Shown one piece after another: positions 32,906 through 41,083 of a DNA stretch of 41,083 bases. This stretch comes from Parasporobacterium sp. GTDB taxonomy: Bacteria; Bacillota; Clostridia; Lachnospirales; Lachnospiraceae. A program made the translations under genes and the position numbers. The notes under the pieces were generated by a model. That model saw only the letters and a list, made by a program, of their open reading frames with translations, had not been told where the DNA came from and ran no database searches. Numbering within the stretch: position 1 is the stretch's first letter; every line of letters begins with the position of its first letter. The DNA is taken from the NCBI GenBank assembly GCA_021443845.1, contig JABUTA010000004.1, positions 1-41,083 on the forward strand, read 5' to 3'.

Positions 32906-33355
32906 TTATTCAGCATAAGCATATTTAGATGTTTCAAGATTGATTTCGATAGTTTCTTCTTCGAAGTACTCAAGAAGGCTTTCGTCATCATCAACTGTTG
33001 TAAGAGCATCATTCATAACGTATTCAACGTCTGTAGGAGCCTTAAGAACAACAACTCTTGTTTCACCGTCATTTTCTACTTCTTCATACTCGCCCCATGC
33101 TGTGTATGTCCAGTATGTTACAACGTTACCGGAAACATGGATGATCTCTGTGTTTTCTGTACGAACATAAGTGCCGTCTTCGCTGAGGATTACGTTTTCG
33201 CAAACACCGTTCCAAACATCGCCTTCATAGCCTTCTTCGATGTAAGCTGACTGTGTTGTAACTACCATAGGTCCTTTTCCCTTAGCGCCTGCTACTGTGA
33301 AGAGTGCTGCGCAAAGCATAGCTGCCAATACTACTGATGCAATAATTTTTTTCAT
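32906..33355 (-). CDS. Small secreted hypothetical protein, 149 aa
   Basis: The start at 33355 (MKKIIASVVL) is set by AAAGGAAAAAAATC; the ORF track begins 19 codons earlier. The signal peptide (residues 1 to about 24) precedes an acidic mature domain rich in Val, Thr and Glu that lacks Cys-rich or repeat motifs apart from one Cys (GVCENV). The pattern of alternating V/T strands suggests a beta-sandwich. No family is recognised. It follows the permuted GH3 gene by 63 bp on the same strand and may be its secreted partner. Confidence 0.78.
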   Translation of the reverse strand: MKKIIASVVLAAMLCAALFTVAGAKGKGPMVVTTQSAYIEEGYEGDVWNGVCENVILSEDGTYVRTENTEIIHVSGNVVTYWTYTAWGEYEEVENDGETRVVVLKAPTDVEYVMNDALTTVDDDESLLEYFEEETIEINLETSKYAYAE

Positions 33356-33418
33356 GATTTTTTTCCTTTCCTTATAAAGAATTTTATTTACACCCCATAG
33401 GGTAAGTAACAAATTGTT

Positions 33419-36400
33419 TTATTCGGCATTCTTTACCTCTATGGTGGTTTTGCCGGCTTTCTTTCTCTTTACTATAAAGATTACGATAAGCACTATGACA
33501 GCTGCTGCAAGTACACCGTCAAGTCCGAACAGAAGCTTCTTCCATGGTGACATATCATAGGTTACTGTTGTAGTTGCACTCTTTCCGTTTACCGCATTGG
33601 AGTTGACTATGGTATAAGCACAGTTCTTAACTGCCTGACGCATATATTTGATAGTGCTCTTATTCTTTGGATCTTCGATCTTTGTCGGAATAGTTGCAAC
33701 ATTGGAAAGCATCAGGTCATTTCCGTTCTTAACACCGAGTTCTACAAACATGAACGGATATCCGTTAAAGTCTGTTATAACTGTTCCCAGAAATCCCCAT
33801 TCACTCCTGAGTACTTCGTTAAGAAGTGCTGAGCATCCTCCTGCCCAGGTTTCGCCGATTCTGTTGAAGGAGCTCATGATCGCCGTTGCTGCACGCATAT
33901 CCTTATAAAGGACTTCACCATCGTCGCTTAAGTACTTAAGGGTTACTACCGGAGTCTCAACTGCAATTTCATATGCCTTGAGATATATCTCTCTGAGCGC
34001 CTGCTCATTTACCCATACACAGAAACCTGCTTCATCTATTCTGTGTTCTTCACTGTCATTAAGTGCAAAGTGTTTGAAGTAACAGATAAGACCTTTCTGT
34101 GCACAGCCCTGAACTGTATAAGCACACATGAAGCCTGAGATTATCGGATCCTCTGAATAATACTCAAAGTTACGTCCGCCGAAAGCTGATCTGTGCATAT
34201 CAAGACCCGGTGCATACCAGCCGTTCTTATTGGCTATAAGGGCTTCACTTGCTACTGAGTATCCGAAGTCTTCCGCAAGATCTATATTCCAGGTTGCTGC
34301 AAGAAGTGTCGAACTGCAGTTAAAGTTACCGCTTGTGGACATTCCCAGACCACCGTACTGCTTAAGGCCCGCAGGACCATCGGTTGCATCCGTTGCCGGA
34401 AGTTCAATACCTCTTAACGGGGTTGTTCCCTGATTACCTGCATAGATGAACTCTGCCATCTTCTTAGGTGTCAGCTGATCCAGGAGCTGTTCCCACATAG
34501 GATCATCATATGAGGCACCTCTCATGGACAGAACGCTGAGTCCTGTTTCCGCACCTGTTACAGGTTCCGGATCCGCATCATCATAGTAATCCGGCGTATA
34601 TGTTCCGAATGCATACATTATTTCTTCCGGTGCCGTAAGGTCTGCTGCTGTCGGAGCTGTCGGGAAGGAAGCTGCAAAATCTGCTCTTGTGAAATTAACA
34701 GCCTTTCCGTCCACTGCATCTGCGTATGCTGTGAATCTGTCAGATAAGTTCTGGAATCTGTTAACTGCCGCCTCAACTGTATGGGAGGCTTTAGCTTCAT
34801 CAGATATATTCACGAACTGACCTGTCTGGGCTTCCTTTTCTGCATTACGCGGGTTGGCATCATTATAAATCTTTGTATCTGCAACCTTTACTGTGTATTC
34901 ACAGTTATCTCCATATAATTCGTGAGCATTCTTTCTTACTGAAAGAACGTAGTCTCCGGCTTCAAGAACATAGCATCCGCTGCCTGAATAATCATAAGAA
35001 GCCATGTCTTCATCCCTGATAGTAAGGACTACTTCGCATTCCTGCCCCGGTTCAAGCATTTCTGTCTTGTCAAATGCTGCCAGCACGAGGGCTGATTTTT
35101 CTATTCCACCCGGTGTATAAGGTGCTGAGTAGTATAACTGAACTACGTCTTTTCCTGCATAACCGCCTTCAGGCTGTGTGTTCTTAACAGTTACTGTTAC
35201 ATTGATGACACCGTCTTTTTCTTCAACATTCTTTATAGACTGTTCGAAGCTTCCATAGTTAAGTCCGTATCCGAAAGGATAAACCACTGCTTCTTCATAA
35301 GACTTTCCGCCCTCGCCTTCAACTGTGAAGGTTCCGCCGTCTGCATAAACTGTTTCGTAGTATCTGTAACCGAAATACAGACCTTCTTCATAATCTACTG
35401 TTGATACGTGTCCTATGGCATTCGATGAATCAACATTGAGATATCTCTTGGAGTTGGTATTAACAAAGGTTGGGTCTGCGGTGAGATCTGTAATCCAGGT
35501 ATCAACTGTATGTCCTGACGGATTAACCTTACCGGATACTATGTCTGCAACAGCTTCAAGTCCTCTTGAACCCGGATAGCTGATCCACAGGATTGCATCT
35601 ATCTTGTCGTTATTGGCAAGTTCCCCGATTTCCATTACGTTGGCGCTGTTTACCAGAACTACAACTTTGTCAAAGTTCTCAGTAACATGTGCGATAAGAT
35701 CTTTTTCTTCCTTACTGAGCTCTAACTGAGTCTGTCCGTCAACATAGTTCTTGGTTTCCTCAACACTGGCTGACATTGCTGTCTCGCCTGATGTAATTGA
35801 CCCCTTAAGGTCTGTACAGAAGTCCATTCCTTCACCGCCCTGGCGGCCGATTACTACGAAACCTACATTGTTATAATCCTTATATGAATCCGTAATCTTG
35901 GAATCATAATAGCTCTGTGGAAACTCTCCGATGTAGTATGTTCTTCCTTCAGGATGATCCATGCTGTTTTCCTGTACCGGAACCTTACTGAGATTGTCAG
36001 TATAAAGGGCTGTAAGCTTAGGATTTACACTGTATCCTGCTGTTGTGAACACATCCGTAAAACTGTGAGCCTGTCCTTCGGAACCTGAACCCGATCCGGT
36101 ACCTCCGAATACTGTATCAACACTTCTTCTTCCGAAGAACGAAATCTTCGTCTCGTCTGCTGAAAGAGGTAATGCACCGGCTTCATTCTTAAGAAGTGTT
36201 ACACCTTCAGAAGCTATTCTGTAAGTTACATCCTTAGCAAACACATCGCAGTCCTCTGCTGATGCAAATTCTGAAGAATAGTATTCCTTGTCCCAGTTCT
36301 CTGAACCCGGTACTTCAATTATATGCTCTTCTCCTTTTCCCACATAAATGTCCAGAATTCTTTCGAAATAGAAGGCTGCGGCATTGATCGCTATCCCCAG

Positions 36401-36475
36401 AACAAGTATGACTGCTATGGCGATTATGAGCCCTTTGCCTTTCTTTTTTGTTTTGACTTTCTTTTCCTTACTCAT
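33419..36475 (-). CDS. Circularly permuted, membrane-anchored GH3 glycosidase
   Basis: The 1018-aa protein has GH3 domains in reversed order. After a membrane helix (about residues 17-41) comes the sandwich domain (ASEGVTLLKNEAGALPL to YPFGYGLNYGSFE), then a fibronectin III-like domain, and only then the catalytic barrel (about 640-970: ATDGPAGLK, GRNFEYYSEDP, CYFKHFALND, nucleophile Asp in TVITDFNG). A second membrane helix (VLAAAVIVLIVIFIV) and a basic tail end it. Permuted GH3 enzymes are known from rumen clostridia; anchoring at both ends is less common. GGGAG precedes the ATG at 36475; the ORF track starts at TTG five codons earlier. Probably hydrolyses beta-glycosides at the outer membrane face of the cell. 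Confidence 0.88.
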   Translation of the reverse strand: MSKEKKVKTKKKGKGLIIAIAVILVLGIAINAAAFYFERILDIYVGKGEEHIIEVPGSENWDKEYYSSEFASAEDCDVFAKDVTYRIASEGVTLLKNEAGALPLSADETKISFFGRRSVDTVFGGTGSGSGSEGQAHSFTDVFTTAGYSVNPKLTALYTDNLSKVPVQENSMDHPEGRTYYIGEFPQSYYDSKITDSYKDYNNVGFVVIGRQGGEGMDFCTDLKGSITSGETAMSASVEETKNYVDGQTQLELSKEEKDLIAHVTENFDKVVVLVNSANVMEIGELANNDKIDAILWISYPGSRGLEAVADIVSGKVNPSGHTVDTWITDLTADPTFVNTNSKRYLNVDSSNAIGHVSTVDYEEGLYFGYRYYETVYADGGTFTVEGEGGKSYEEAVVYPFGYGLNYGSFEQSIKNVEEKDGVINVTVTVKNTQPEGGYAGKDVVQLYYSAPYTPGGIEKSALVLAAFDKTEMLEPGQECEVVLTIRDEDMASYDYSGSGCYVLEAGDYVLSVRKNAHELYGDNCEYTVKVADTKIYNDANPRNAEKEAQTGQFVNISDEAKASHTVEAAVNRFQNLSDRFTAYADAVDGKAVNFTRADFAASFPTAPTAADLTAPEEIMYAFGTYTPDYYDDADPEPVTGAETGLSVLSMRGASYDDPMWEQLLDQLTPKKMAEFIYAGNQGTTPLRGIELPATDATDGPAGLKQYGGLGMSTSGNFNCSSTLLAATWNIDLAEDFGYSVASEALIANKNGWYAPGLDMHRSAFGGRNFEYYSEDPIISGFMCAYTVQGCAQKGLICYFKHFALNDSEEHRIDEAGFCVWVNEQALREIYLKAYEIAVETPVVTLKYLSDDGEVLYKDMRAATAIMSSFNRIGETWAGGCSALLNEVLRSEWGFLGTVITDFNGYPFMFVELGVKNGNDLMLSNVATIPTKIEDPKNKSTIKYMRQAVKNCAYTIVNSNAVNGKSATTTVTYDMSPWKKLLFGLDGVLAAAVIVLIVIFIVKRKKAGKTTIEVKNAE

Positions 36476-36659
36476 AATATATGCTCCCAATAAATACTAC
36501 GTTTAAAATTCAATTGATAACGGGATAGTAATCTCGCAGAGACTTCATCTCAATAACTGTGTACTCAACTGTCAGTTTTTTGCCCTATGTGGCATGGGAT
36601 CAAGCGTCCCCGCAGACCTTCTTAAATTTCACATGTTGCTCAACAGTTGCATAAGTATA
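36476..36659. other. Upstream region of the permuted GH3 gene
   Basis: No gene is visible. It contains the LytTR-like direct repeat and the 5' region of the GH3 mRNA. I cannot choose a single convincing -35/-10 pair. Confidence 0.4.
36551..36572 (-). promoter_or_regulatory. LytTR-like direct repeat upstream of the permuted GH3 gene
   Basis: On the minus strand ACAGTTGAG (36572-36564) fits the published LytTR half-site pattern [TA][AC][CA]GTTN[AG][TG] fully. A second copy, ACAGTTATT, follows with a 12-bp period and one mismatch. Known sites usually have a period near 21 bp, so binding is uncertain. The LytTR pair is encoded in the same neighbourhood. Confidence 0.35.
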
Positions 36660-36701
36660 AAAATGTCAGCATTGAAAGCACAGTATACTTTCAATGCTGA
36701 C
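36660..36701 (-). terminator. Terminator of cysK
   Basis: GTCAGCATTGAAAG (36665-36678) and CTTTCAATGCTGAC (36688-36701) form a perfect 14-bp stem with a 9-nt loop, followed on the minus strand by ATTTTTATA. It is about 95 bp past the cysK stop; a small GACAGG/CCTGTC hairpin lies between. Confidence 0.85.
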
Positions 36702-36794
36702 TTCTTGTTATTGTTCATCTTTTTAACATCATTCCGACAGGTTTAATGCCTGTCTTTGCAAAATGTCCGGCGCGTCAAATGCGGAAATTTTCAA

Positions 36795-37727
36795 TCAGTT
36801 TTCATACATTTCCGTAGACAGGTATCTGTCTCCTGTGTCAGGAAGAAGTACCACTATATTTTTGCCCTCATTTTCCGTGCGTTTCGCAATTTTAATTGCC
36901 GCACTGAGTGCTGCACCTGATGATATTCCCACCAGGATTCCCTCTGCGCGTCCCATCATTCTTGCAGCTTCATAGGATTTCTCCGTATCCGCGCAGATGA
37001 TTTCATCATATATTTCAGTATCCAGAACTGCCGGCACAAAGTTGGCTCCTATGCCCTGGATTTTGTGAGAACCCGCATATCCCTTTGACAGAAGGGGAGA
37101 GTCCGACGGCTCAACCGCTATGATTTTTATATCAGGTTTTCTGCTCTTGAGATATCTGCCTGTTCCTGTAAGGGTGCCTCCTGTTCCTACTGTGGCTATA
37201 AATATATCTGTTTTTCCGTCTGTATCCTCATATATTTCAGGACCTGTGGTATCGAAGTGAGCCTTCGGGTTGGCGGGATTGTCAAACTGTCCTGCTATCA
37301 TAGACCCCGGAATCTGATCATGAAGTTCTTCAGCCTTTGCTATGGCACCCTTCATGCCTTCTGCTCCGGGAGTCAGAATAACCTCTGCGCCGTAAGCCTT
37401 AATGGTACGGATACGTTCCACGCTCATGGTGTCCGGCATTACTATTACTGCCTTGTACCCTCTTACAGCAGCCACACTTGCCAGTCCTATCCCCGTATTG
37501 CCGCTGGTGGGCTCGATGATCACTCCGCCGGGCTTTAACTGTCCCTTTTCTTCTGCGTCGTTTATCATAGCCAGGGCCACCCTGTCCTTGGCAGATCCTG
37601 CCGGGTTCATACCCTCCAGCTTGGCGAATATCTTTGCCTTCAGCCCCGTTTTCCTTTCAATATTTACAAGCTCCAGCAGCGGAGTCCTTCCTATCAGCTG
37701 CTCTGCAGAAGTATATATTCTTCCCAT
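36795..37727 (-). CDS. cysK: Cysteine synthase A (O-acetylserine sulfhydrylase)
   Basis: CysK makes cysteine from O-acetylserine and sulfide with PLP. The PLP lysine is in NPAGSAKDRVA, the substrate loop is TSGNTGIGLA, and the phosphate loop is VGTGGTLTGTGRYLK. The 310-aa length is standard when the start is the ATG at 37727 with GAGG upstream; the ORF track adds 28 non-conserved codons. It has its own promoter (37955-37983). The Rrf2 regulator 350 bp upstream on the same strand is a likely controller, since Rrf2-type CymR/IscR proteins regulate cysteine genes in Firmicutes. Confidence 0.95.
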   Translation of the reverse strand: MGRIYTSAEQLIGRTPLLELVNIERKTGLKAKIFAKLEGMNPAGSAKDRVALAMINDAEEKGQLKPGGVIIEPTSGNTGIGLASVAAVRGYKAVIVMPDTMSVERIRTIKAYGAEVILTPGAEGMKGAIAKAEELHDQIPGSMIAGQFDNPANPKAHFDTTGPEIYEDTDGKTDIFIATVGTGGTLTGTGRYLKSRKPDIKIIAVEPSDSPLLSKGYAGSHKIQGIGANFVPAVLDTEIYDEIICADTEKSYEAARMMGRAEGILVGISSGAALSAAIKIAKRTENEGKNIVVLLPDTGDRYLSTEMYEN

Positions 37728-37954
37728 ATCTGTTTTCCTCGCATGTATCTTCGGATGTTTCCGGTATTTTATTTTGTTTGTACTGCGGCTGAACCGGCAG
37801 CGGGACAGCACATATGTCTCTCCAGAGCATAAGTGTCCTCAGATTACCTGCCCTCCGGATCCGCATGTCACATAGCATATACCCGTATACTCCCAATGGC
37901 AAGTGCCCTTCAGCATTATACATATGTTTCCTCAGCATCAGAATATGCCCGGTA

Positions 37955-37983
37955 ATAATGCAGACAGTTCAATATCATATCAA
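37955..37983 (-). promoter_or_regulatory. Promoter of cysK
   Basis: On the minus strand TTGATA (37983-37978) and CATTAT (37960-37955) are 17 bp apart, giving a leader of more than 200 nt before cysK. I looked for a SAM or T-box riboswitch in the leader and saw neither. Confidence 0.5.
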
Positions 37984-38002
37984 TTCAGTAGGTTTTATGT
38001 TT

Positions 38003-38041
38003 CAAAGTAAGGGCAATGCATGCCGCACTGCCCCTGCTTTG
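38003..38041 (-). terminator. Hairpin downstream of the Rrf2 gene
   Basis: CAAAG...GGGCAATG pairs with CACTGCCC...CTTTG over about 16 positions with mismatches. No T-tract follows on the minus strand, so it may be a weak terminator between the Rrf2 gene and cysK. Confidence 0.4.
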
Positions 38042-38076
38042 ATCATTTCTCCACCAAATTCAGACTATTCCGTCTG

Positions 38077-38502
38077 TTATATTTCATCTTCATTTCCTGA
38101 TCCTTCGATTACAGTCTGAAGATTAATACCATCAAGATATTCATCAACTACCTTTCTGAGCCCCTTCCATACAGGAAGTGTCACACATTCACCGCAGCGG
38201 ATGCAGGTATTCTCCGGAGTTTCCAGGCATGATACCGGTGCAGTGCTGCCTTCTGCAGCACGCAGTATCTCCCCTACGGTATATTCCTCAGGCAGTTTTG
38301 CCAGGCGATATCCTCCCTGAAACCCCCGTGTGGTAGTAAGAAGACCGGCCTTGTTAATAAGAGGTATTATCTGCTCAAGGTATTTCTTTGATATCTGCTG
38401 CCGCTCCGCTATATCTTTCAGAGCTACATAGCCATCCTTCTGATTAACTGCCAGATCTGCCATCATACGAAGCGCATATCTGCCCCTTGTTGAAACCATC
38501 AT
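38077..38502 (-). CDS. Rrf2-family transcriptional regulator
   Basis: The 141-aa protein has the Rrf2 winged helix (residues 1-80; STRGRYALRMMADLA, ISKKYLEQIIPLINKAGLL, RGFQGGYRLAK) and a Cys-rich segment with C92, C100, C103 and C106 (SCLETPENTCIRCGEC). IscR uses three Cys and a His in this region to bind a [2Fe-2S] cluster; CymR lacks them. The pattern here suggests a cluster- or metal-sensing type. AGGTG precedes the ATG. It follows the beta-helix gene by 21 bp and precedes cysK, so cysteine or Fe-S homeostasis is the likely theme. Confidence 0.9.
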   Translation of the reverse strand: MMVSTRGRYALRMMADLAVNQKDGYVALKDIAERQQISKKYLEQIIPLINKAGLLTTTRGFQGGYRLAKLPEEYTVGEILRAAEGSTAPVSCLETPENTCIRCGECVTLPVWKGLRKVVDEYLDGINLQTVIEGSGNEDEI

Positions 38503-38523
38503 ATTGATTCACCTGCTGAATAA

Positions 38524-40758
38524 TTATCTGGATACAACAATACGGAGTCCCATTTCTGTGGTGCCGTTTTCCGGGCAGAGAACATATTCATAGATTTCCA
38601 GCTCGCCGCCGGCAGTATTCGGCTCAATCCTGCTGGATACAGCCTCTGTTGAAAGAATCGTATATCCTTCAGTCGGGATAAGCTTGTAATATACATTTCC
38701 GTCAATGTAATTCTGTCTCTTAACGGTTACAGCCCTGGAATCAAGTTCGCCGTCTTCTGTCATTGCCACAAATGAATATTTAACGTTTCCGTAGGTCTGC
38801 CCTGCATCGCAGATACCGTTGTCAATTACTTCTATGGCAGTAGAGTCAACAACTATTGTAATATTGCCCTGGTTATATGTTCCGTCTTCATATGCTTTTC
38901 CGCCGATGGTAAGAGCCTTAACCGTTACGGTTACAGGGGCTGCTGCTGTGATATCTGTCAGATTATCTGCTGCCAGTGCATTCAGATATCCGTCTCCTGT
39001 TACTGTCCATTTAGCATTCTTAAGGGTAACATTGATCGGATTGTTCAGCACAGGAGCTGCTGTGTGCTTATAACGTCCGATGAGCTTGCAGTCCTGTGTA
39101 TATCCGCCTTTTTCAGCCAGGTAGTTGCAGTGGTCATATTCCTTTGATCCCATGAAAGCATTGAGAACCGTGCCGTTTGGTACAAGATTTCCTTCAAGGT
39201 CAACATGAACATATGTTGTGGAAGAAACTGTTCCTTCATACTCTGCATTTTCCACTGTTACGTTAAGGTTCTGCTTATAATTGTAGATGCAGTTGTAGAT
39301 ATTGCCCTTGTAAGAACCGTTCTTCATGGTAAATGAAGAATCATTTACGGAGCTGTTTGTAGCAACTGCCTCCTCTGAGTGGTCATTGATAGTGTATGTA
39401 AGGATACCCGGATTGCCTGCATCATCTGATTCAACCAGCTCGCAGAGGATTCCTGTGTCACGGGTAGATGTCCCTGAGAAGTTTACCTCTGTACTGTCAA
39501 GAACCATGTTTGCAAAACCGGTATTTGCAGCCCCTGACTTGATCTGGAGCAATGAATCTACAGTATTGATCTTTGTGTTTTCAAATGTGAATGTACCCCC
39601 TGAGGTCTGCTGTGACATGAAAGCTGTATGTCCTGCATTAAGCACGGAATTCCTATAATCAGAGCCTGTATTGCCCGAACCCATGATCTGGATAAAGTCA
39701 GGTGACCAGAATTCAACATTGTCATAGAAATTGTGAACGCCTGAGTCTGCGTAGGTTACATAGCCTGAGCCCCCAACTGTGAATCCGTACTTAACACCGT
39801 TCATTTCCTTAACTGCGGTGTATTCCTTTCCTTCCTGAGCAATCTCAAGCGTACCGATGCCTGAGAATGTGTCCTTTGCATTGATAGCATATGTGCCGCA
39901 GAGATCATAAGCCGTACCTGAGTCGGTTGACAGGGTTCCCCAGCTGGTGGATACCACGATACAGTTTTCGAAAATACCCTGGCCATCAGCCATAACGTTG
40001 AAGGATCTGATGGTTCCGTCCATACCCAGTGCAAAAGGTACTCTCTTCATCATACCCGGCACCAGATTCTGATATTCTTCATAGGTATCAGGTGTTTCTT
40101 TTGTATAGATAACAGTGTTCTTGACATTTGCGATTGATGTGTTGTCAGCGTAGATAGAGCATCTTGTTGCGCCTTCTGTTTCAATATAACAGTCGCTGAC
40201 ATTCAGCACTGACTTGTTGTCAGCCATAAGCAGAGTGCCCCAGCCGGACAGGTCATCACCGCCGTCACCGTATCCGTAGAACTTTGAGTTGGTGATAGTA
40301 TATTCAGAACCGTTATCTACGAGGATACCGTTGAAATGTCCGCCTCCGGAAACCAGCGTGATTCCATCTGCAGACTTATCATCATATCTGCCCCCTGTGA
40401 TGATCTGTTTTACTGAGTAATCGTCTTCAATTTTTCCTTCATTTACCAGCAGTGCCTGACGGAAATAGTATGTAGCTTTTTCCTCATCCTTTGCATTGAG
40501 CCACGGAGCGGCAGAAGGTCCGGCTTTTCTGTAAACCTTTGTAGATACTATTTCGAAGCTGTCCTTAACCTCATAAGATCTGCCCCCAATAAGGTCCTTC
40601 TGGGCACCGTCAACTACCAGAACCAGAACTTCACCCTCGCCTGCAGTCCTGCATTCAGCCTTACCGTCCACAGCATATTCTGCAGCAGTCACAGTAGAAG
40701 CAATACCTGTAGCATTATAGTCATTAACCAACGATGTTCTTATAATGTCTAATTTCAT
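38524..40758 (-). CDS. Large parallel beta-helix protein without a signal peptide
   Basis: The 744-aa protein shows repeating short strand units typical of right-handed beta-helices (for example TITNSKFYGYGDGGDD, LNVSDCYIETEGAT, ANVKNTVIYTKET, GIFENCIVVSTS), rich in N, T, S and G, over about residues 120-520. A C-terminal section (about 560-744) looks like beta-sandwich domains. The N-terminus (MKLDIIRTSLVNDYN) shows no signal peptide or membrane helix, and no anchor is seen at the C-terminus. GGCGG lies too near the ORF-track start, so the ATG at 40758 is preferred. It may be a polysaccharide-binding or lyase-like protein, or be exported by an unusual route. Substrate and location are unknown. 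Confidence 0.8.
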   Translation of the reverse strand: MKLDIIRTSLVNDYNATGIASTVTAAEYAVDGKAECRTAGEGEVLVLVVDGAQKDLIGGRSYEVKDSFEIVSTKVYRKAGPSAAPWLNAKDEEKATYYFRQALLVNEGKIEDDYSVKQIITGGRYDDKSADGITLVSGGGHFNGILVDNGSEYTITNSKFYGYGDGGDDLSGWGTLLMADNKSVLNVSDCYIETEGATRCSIYADNTSIANVKNTVIYTKETPDTYEEYQNLVPGMMKRVPFALGMDGTIRSFNVMADGQGIFENCIVVSTSWGTLSTDSGTAYDLCGTYAINAKDTFSGIGTLEIAQEGKEYTAVKEMNGVKYGFTVGGSGYVTYADSGVHNFYDNVEFWSPDFIQIMGSGNTGSDYRNSVLNAGHTAFMSQQTSGGTFTFENTKINTVDSLLQIKSGAANTGFANMVLDSTEVNFSGTSTRDTGILCELVESDDAGNPGILTYTINDHSEEAVATNSSVNDSSFTMKNGSYKGNIYNCIYNYKQNLNVTVENAEYEGTVSSTTYVHVDLEGNLVPNGTVLNAFMGSKEYDHCNYLAEKGGYTQDCKLIGRYKHTAAPVLNNPINVTLKNAKWTVTGDGYLNALAADNLTDITAAAPVTVTVKALTIGGKAYEDGTYNQGNITIVVDSTAIEVIDNGICDAGQTYGNVKYSFVAMTEDGELDSRAVTVKRQNYIDGNVYYKLIPTEGYTILSTEAVSSRIEPNTAGGELEIYEYVLCPENGTTEMGLRIVVSR

Positions 40759-40880
40759 TATTATCATCCGCCTTTCCCATAAAAATATAAATATATATCA
40801 AATTGCCATTAAGTCTCCGAAAACATCATATACAAAGTCAAGAGTAAATACCAGTAAATTGGTATAAAATATTCATGAAT

Positions 40881-41064
40881 ATTTTACAAGCCACGAGTCA
40901 AAACGCCGGAATTGACAGCCGGGAGCTTGCTCACGGATGAAAATTCCAGCGTTTTTGACGACGGCAGGAAATGAGCACGAAGGGATGGAACATCCCGAAA
41001 GTGCGAATTCCTGCAGGGATGCGAAAGCAGCGCCAGCTGCGAAGCAGCCCGTGGCTTGTAAAAT
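40881..41064 (+). repeat. Structured intergenic element, copy 2 (184 nt)
   Basis: Perfect 15-bp terminal inverted repeats (40881-40895 and 41050-41064, ATTTTACAAGCCACG) enclose three hairpins: hairpin 1 with arms GTCAAAACGC/GCGTTTTTGAC capped by GAGCTTGCTCA; hairpin 2 AGCAC-GAA-GGGATG/CATCCC-GAA-AGTGC; hairpin 3 GGGATGC/GCAGCCC enclosing GCAGC-GCCA-GCTGC. It matches copy 1 (10110-10294, opposite strand) in architecture and closely over the last 43 nt. TTTTGACGACGG recurs at 40953-40964 and at the window end, so the locus may continue. Confidence 0.85.
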
Positions 41065-41083
41065 GCCATCCTTTTGACGACGG

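Noticed and set aside
37728-38076. SAM or T-box riboswitch in the cysK leader
   Set aside because: The long leader suggested one, but I find neither the SAM-I core nor a T-box AGGGTGG-type motif.
40884-41069. 61-aa ORF over copy 2 of the structured element
   Set aside because: It coincides with the element almost exactly and copy 1 does not preserve a related reading frame.

Overview
The window looks like chromosome from an anaerobic, low-to-mid GC Firmicute, most likely a Lachnospiraceae-type Clostridium. The evidence is the strong AGGAGG-type ribosome binding sites, an electron-bifurcating transhydrogenase cluster, butyrate kinase, DUF1292 and DUF4179 proteins, BspA-type leucine-rich repeats, a GPH sugar symporter and GH3 glucosidases. 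Almost all genes are on the minus strand; the plus strand carries only one regulator and one sugar operon. I see no rRNA, tRNA, CRISPR, phage or transposase genes.

Region 1 (1-4.6 kb): a UROD/MtaA-type methyltransferase gene and a small beta-rich protein lie divergent from a PucR/CdaR-type regulator. Two near-identical palindromes (TGTGAT-N3-ATCACA) each overlap a candidate -10 box in the divergent intergenic region. A butyrate kinase without its usual phosphotransbutyrylase neighbour follows.

Region 2 (4.8-9.1 kb): two ECF sigma/anti-sigma pairs sit back to back. In one, a zinc-finger anti-sigma domain is fused through a membrane segment to a BspA-like leucine-rich repeat domain. In the other, the partner is a DUF4179 membrane protein.

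Region 3 (9.4-19.5 kb): housekeeping and redox genes. These are a KynB-type cyclase, GAPDH, a three-gene NuoE/NuoF/GltD-like cluster matching the Sporomusa-type (Stn) bifurcating transhydrogenase, a DUF1292 protein, and nifS-nifU-mnmA for tRNA thiolation.

Region 4 (19.8-30.5 kb): a minus-strand block of four secreted CE1-like esterases plus a small secreted protein is divergent from a plus-strand operon of GPH symporter, cytoplasmic GH3 glucosidase and GT2 glycosyltransferase. Three esterases are close paralogs with an unusual HxH...CxC motif after the signal peptide, and a relic 3' end between two of them records duplication. The layout fits extracellular de-esterification of plant glycans or glycosides followed by uptake and intracellular hydrolysis.

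Region 5 (30.6-36.5 kb): a GHKL/LytTR two-component pair, then a small secreted protein and a circularly permuted GH3 enzyme with membrane segments at both ends. A LytTR-like direct repeat lies upstream of that GH3 gene.

Region 6 (36.8-41 kb): cysK, an Rrf2 regulator and a beta-helix protein without a signal peptide.

The most unusual non-coding signal is a pair of homologous elements of about 185 nt (10110-10294 on the minus strand, 40881-41064 on the plus strand). They share three internal hairpins, a nearly identical 43-nt 3' block with a compensatory base-pair change, and terminal inverted repeats that differ in sequence but are each self-complementary.
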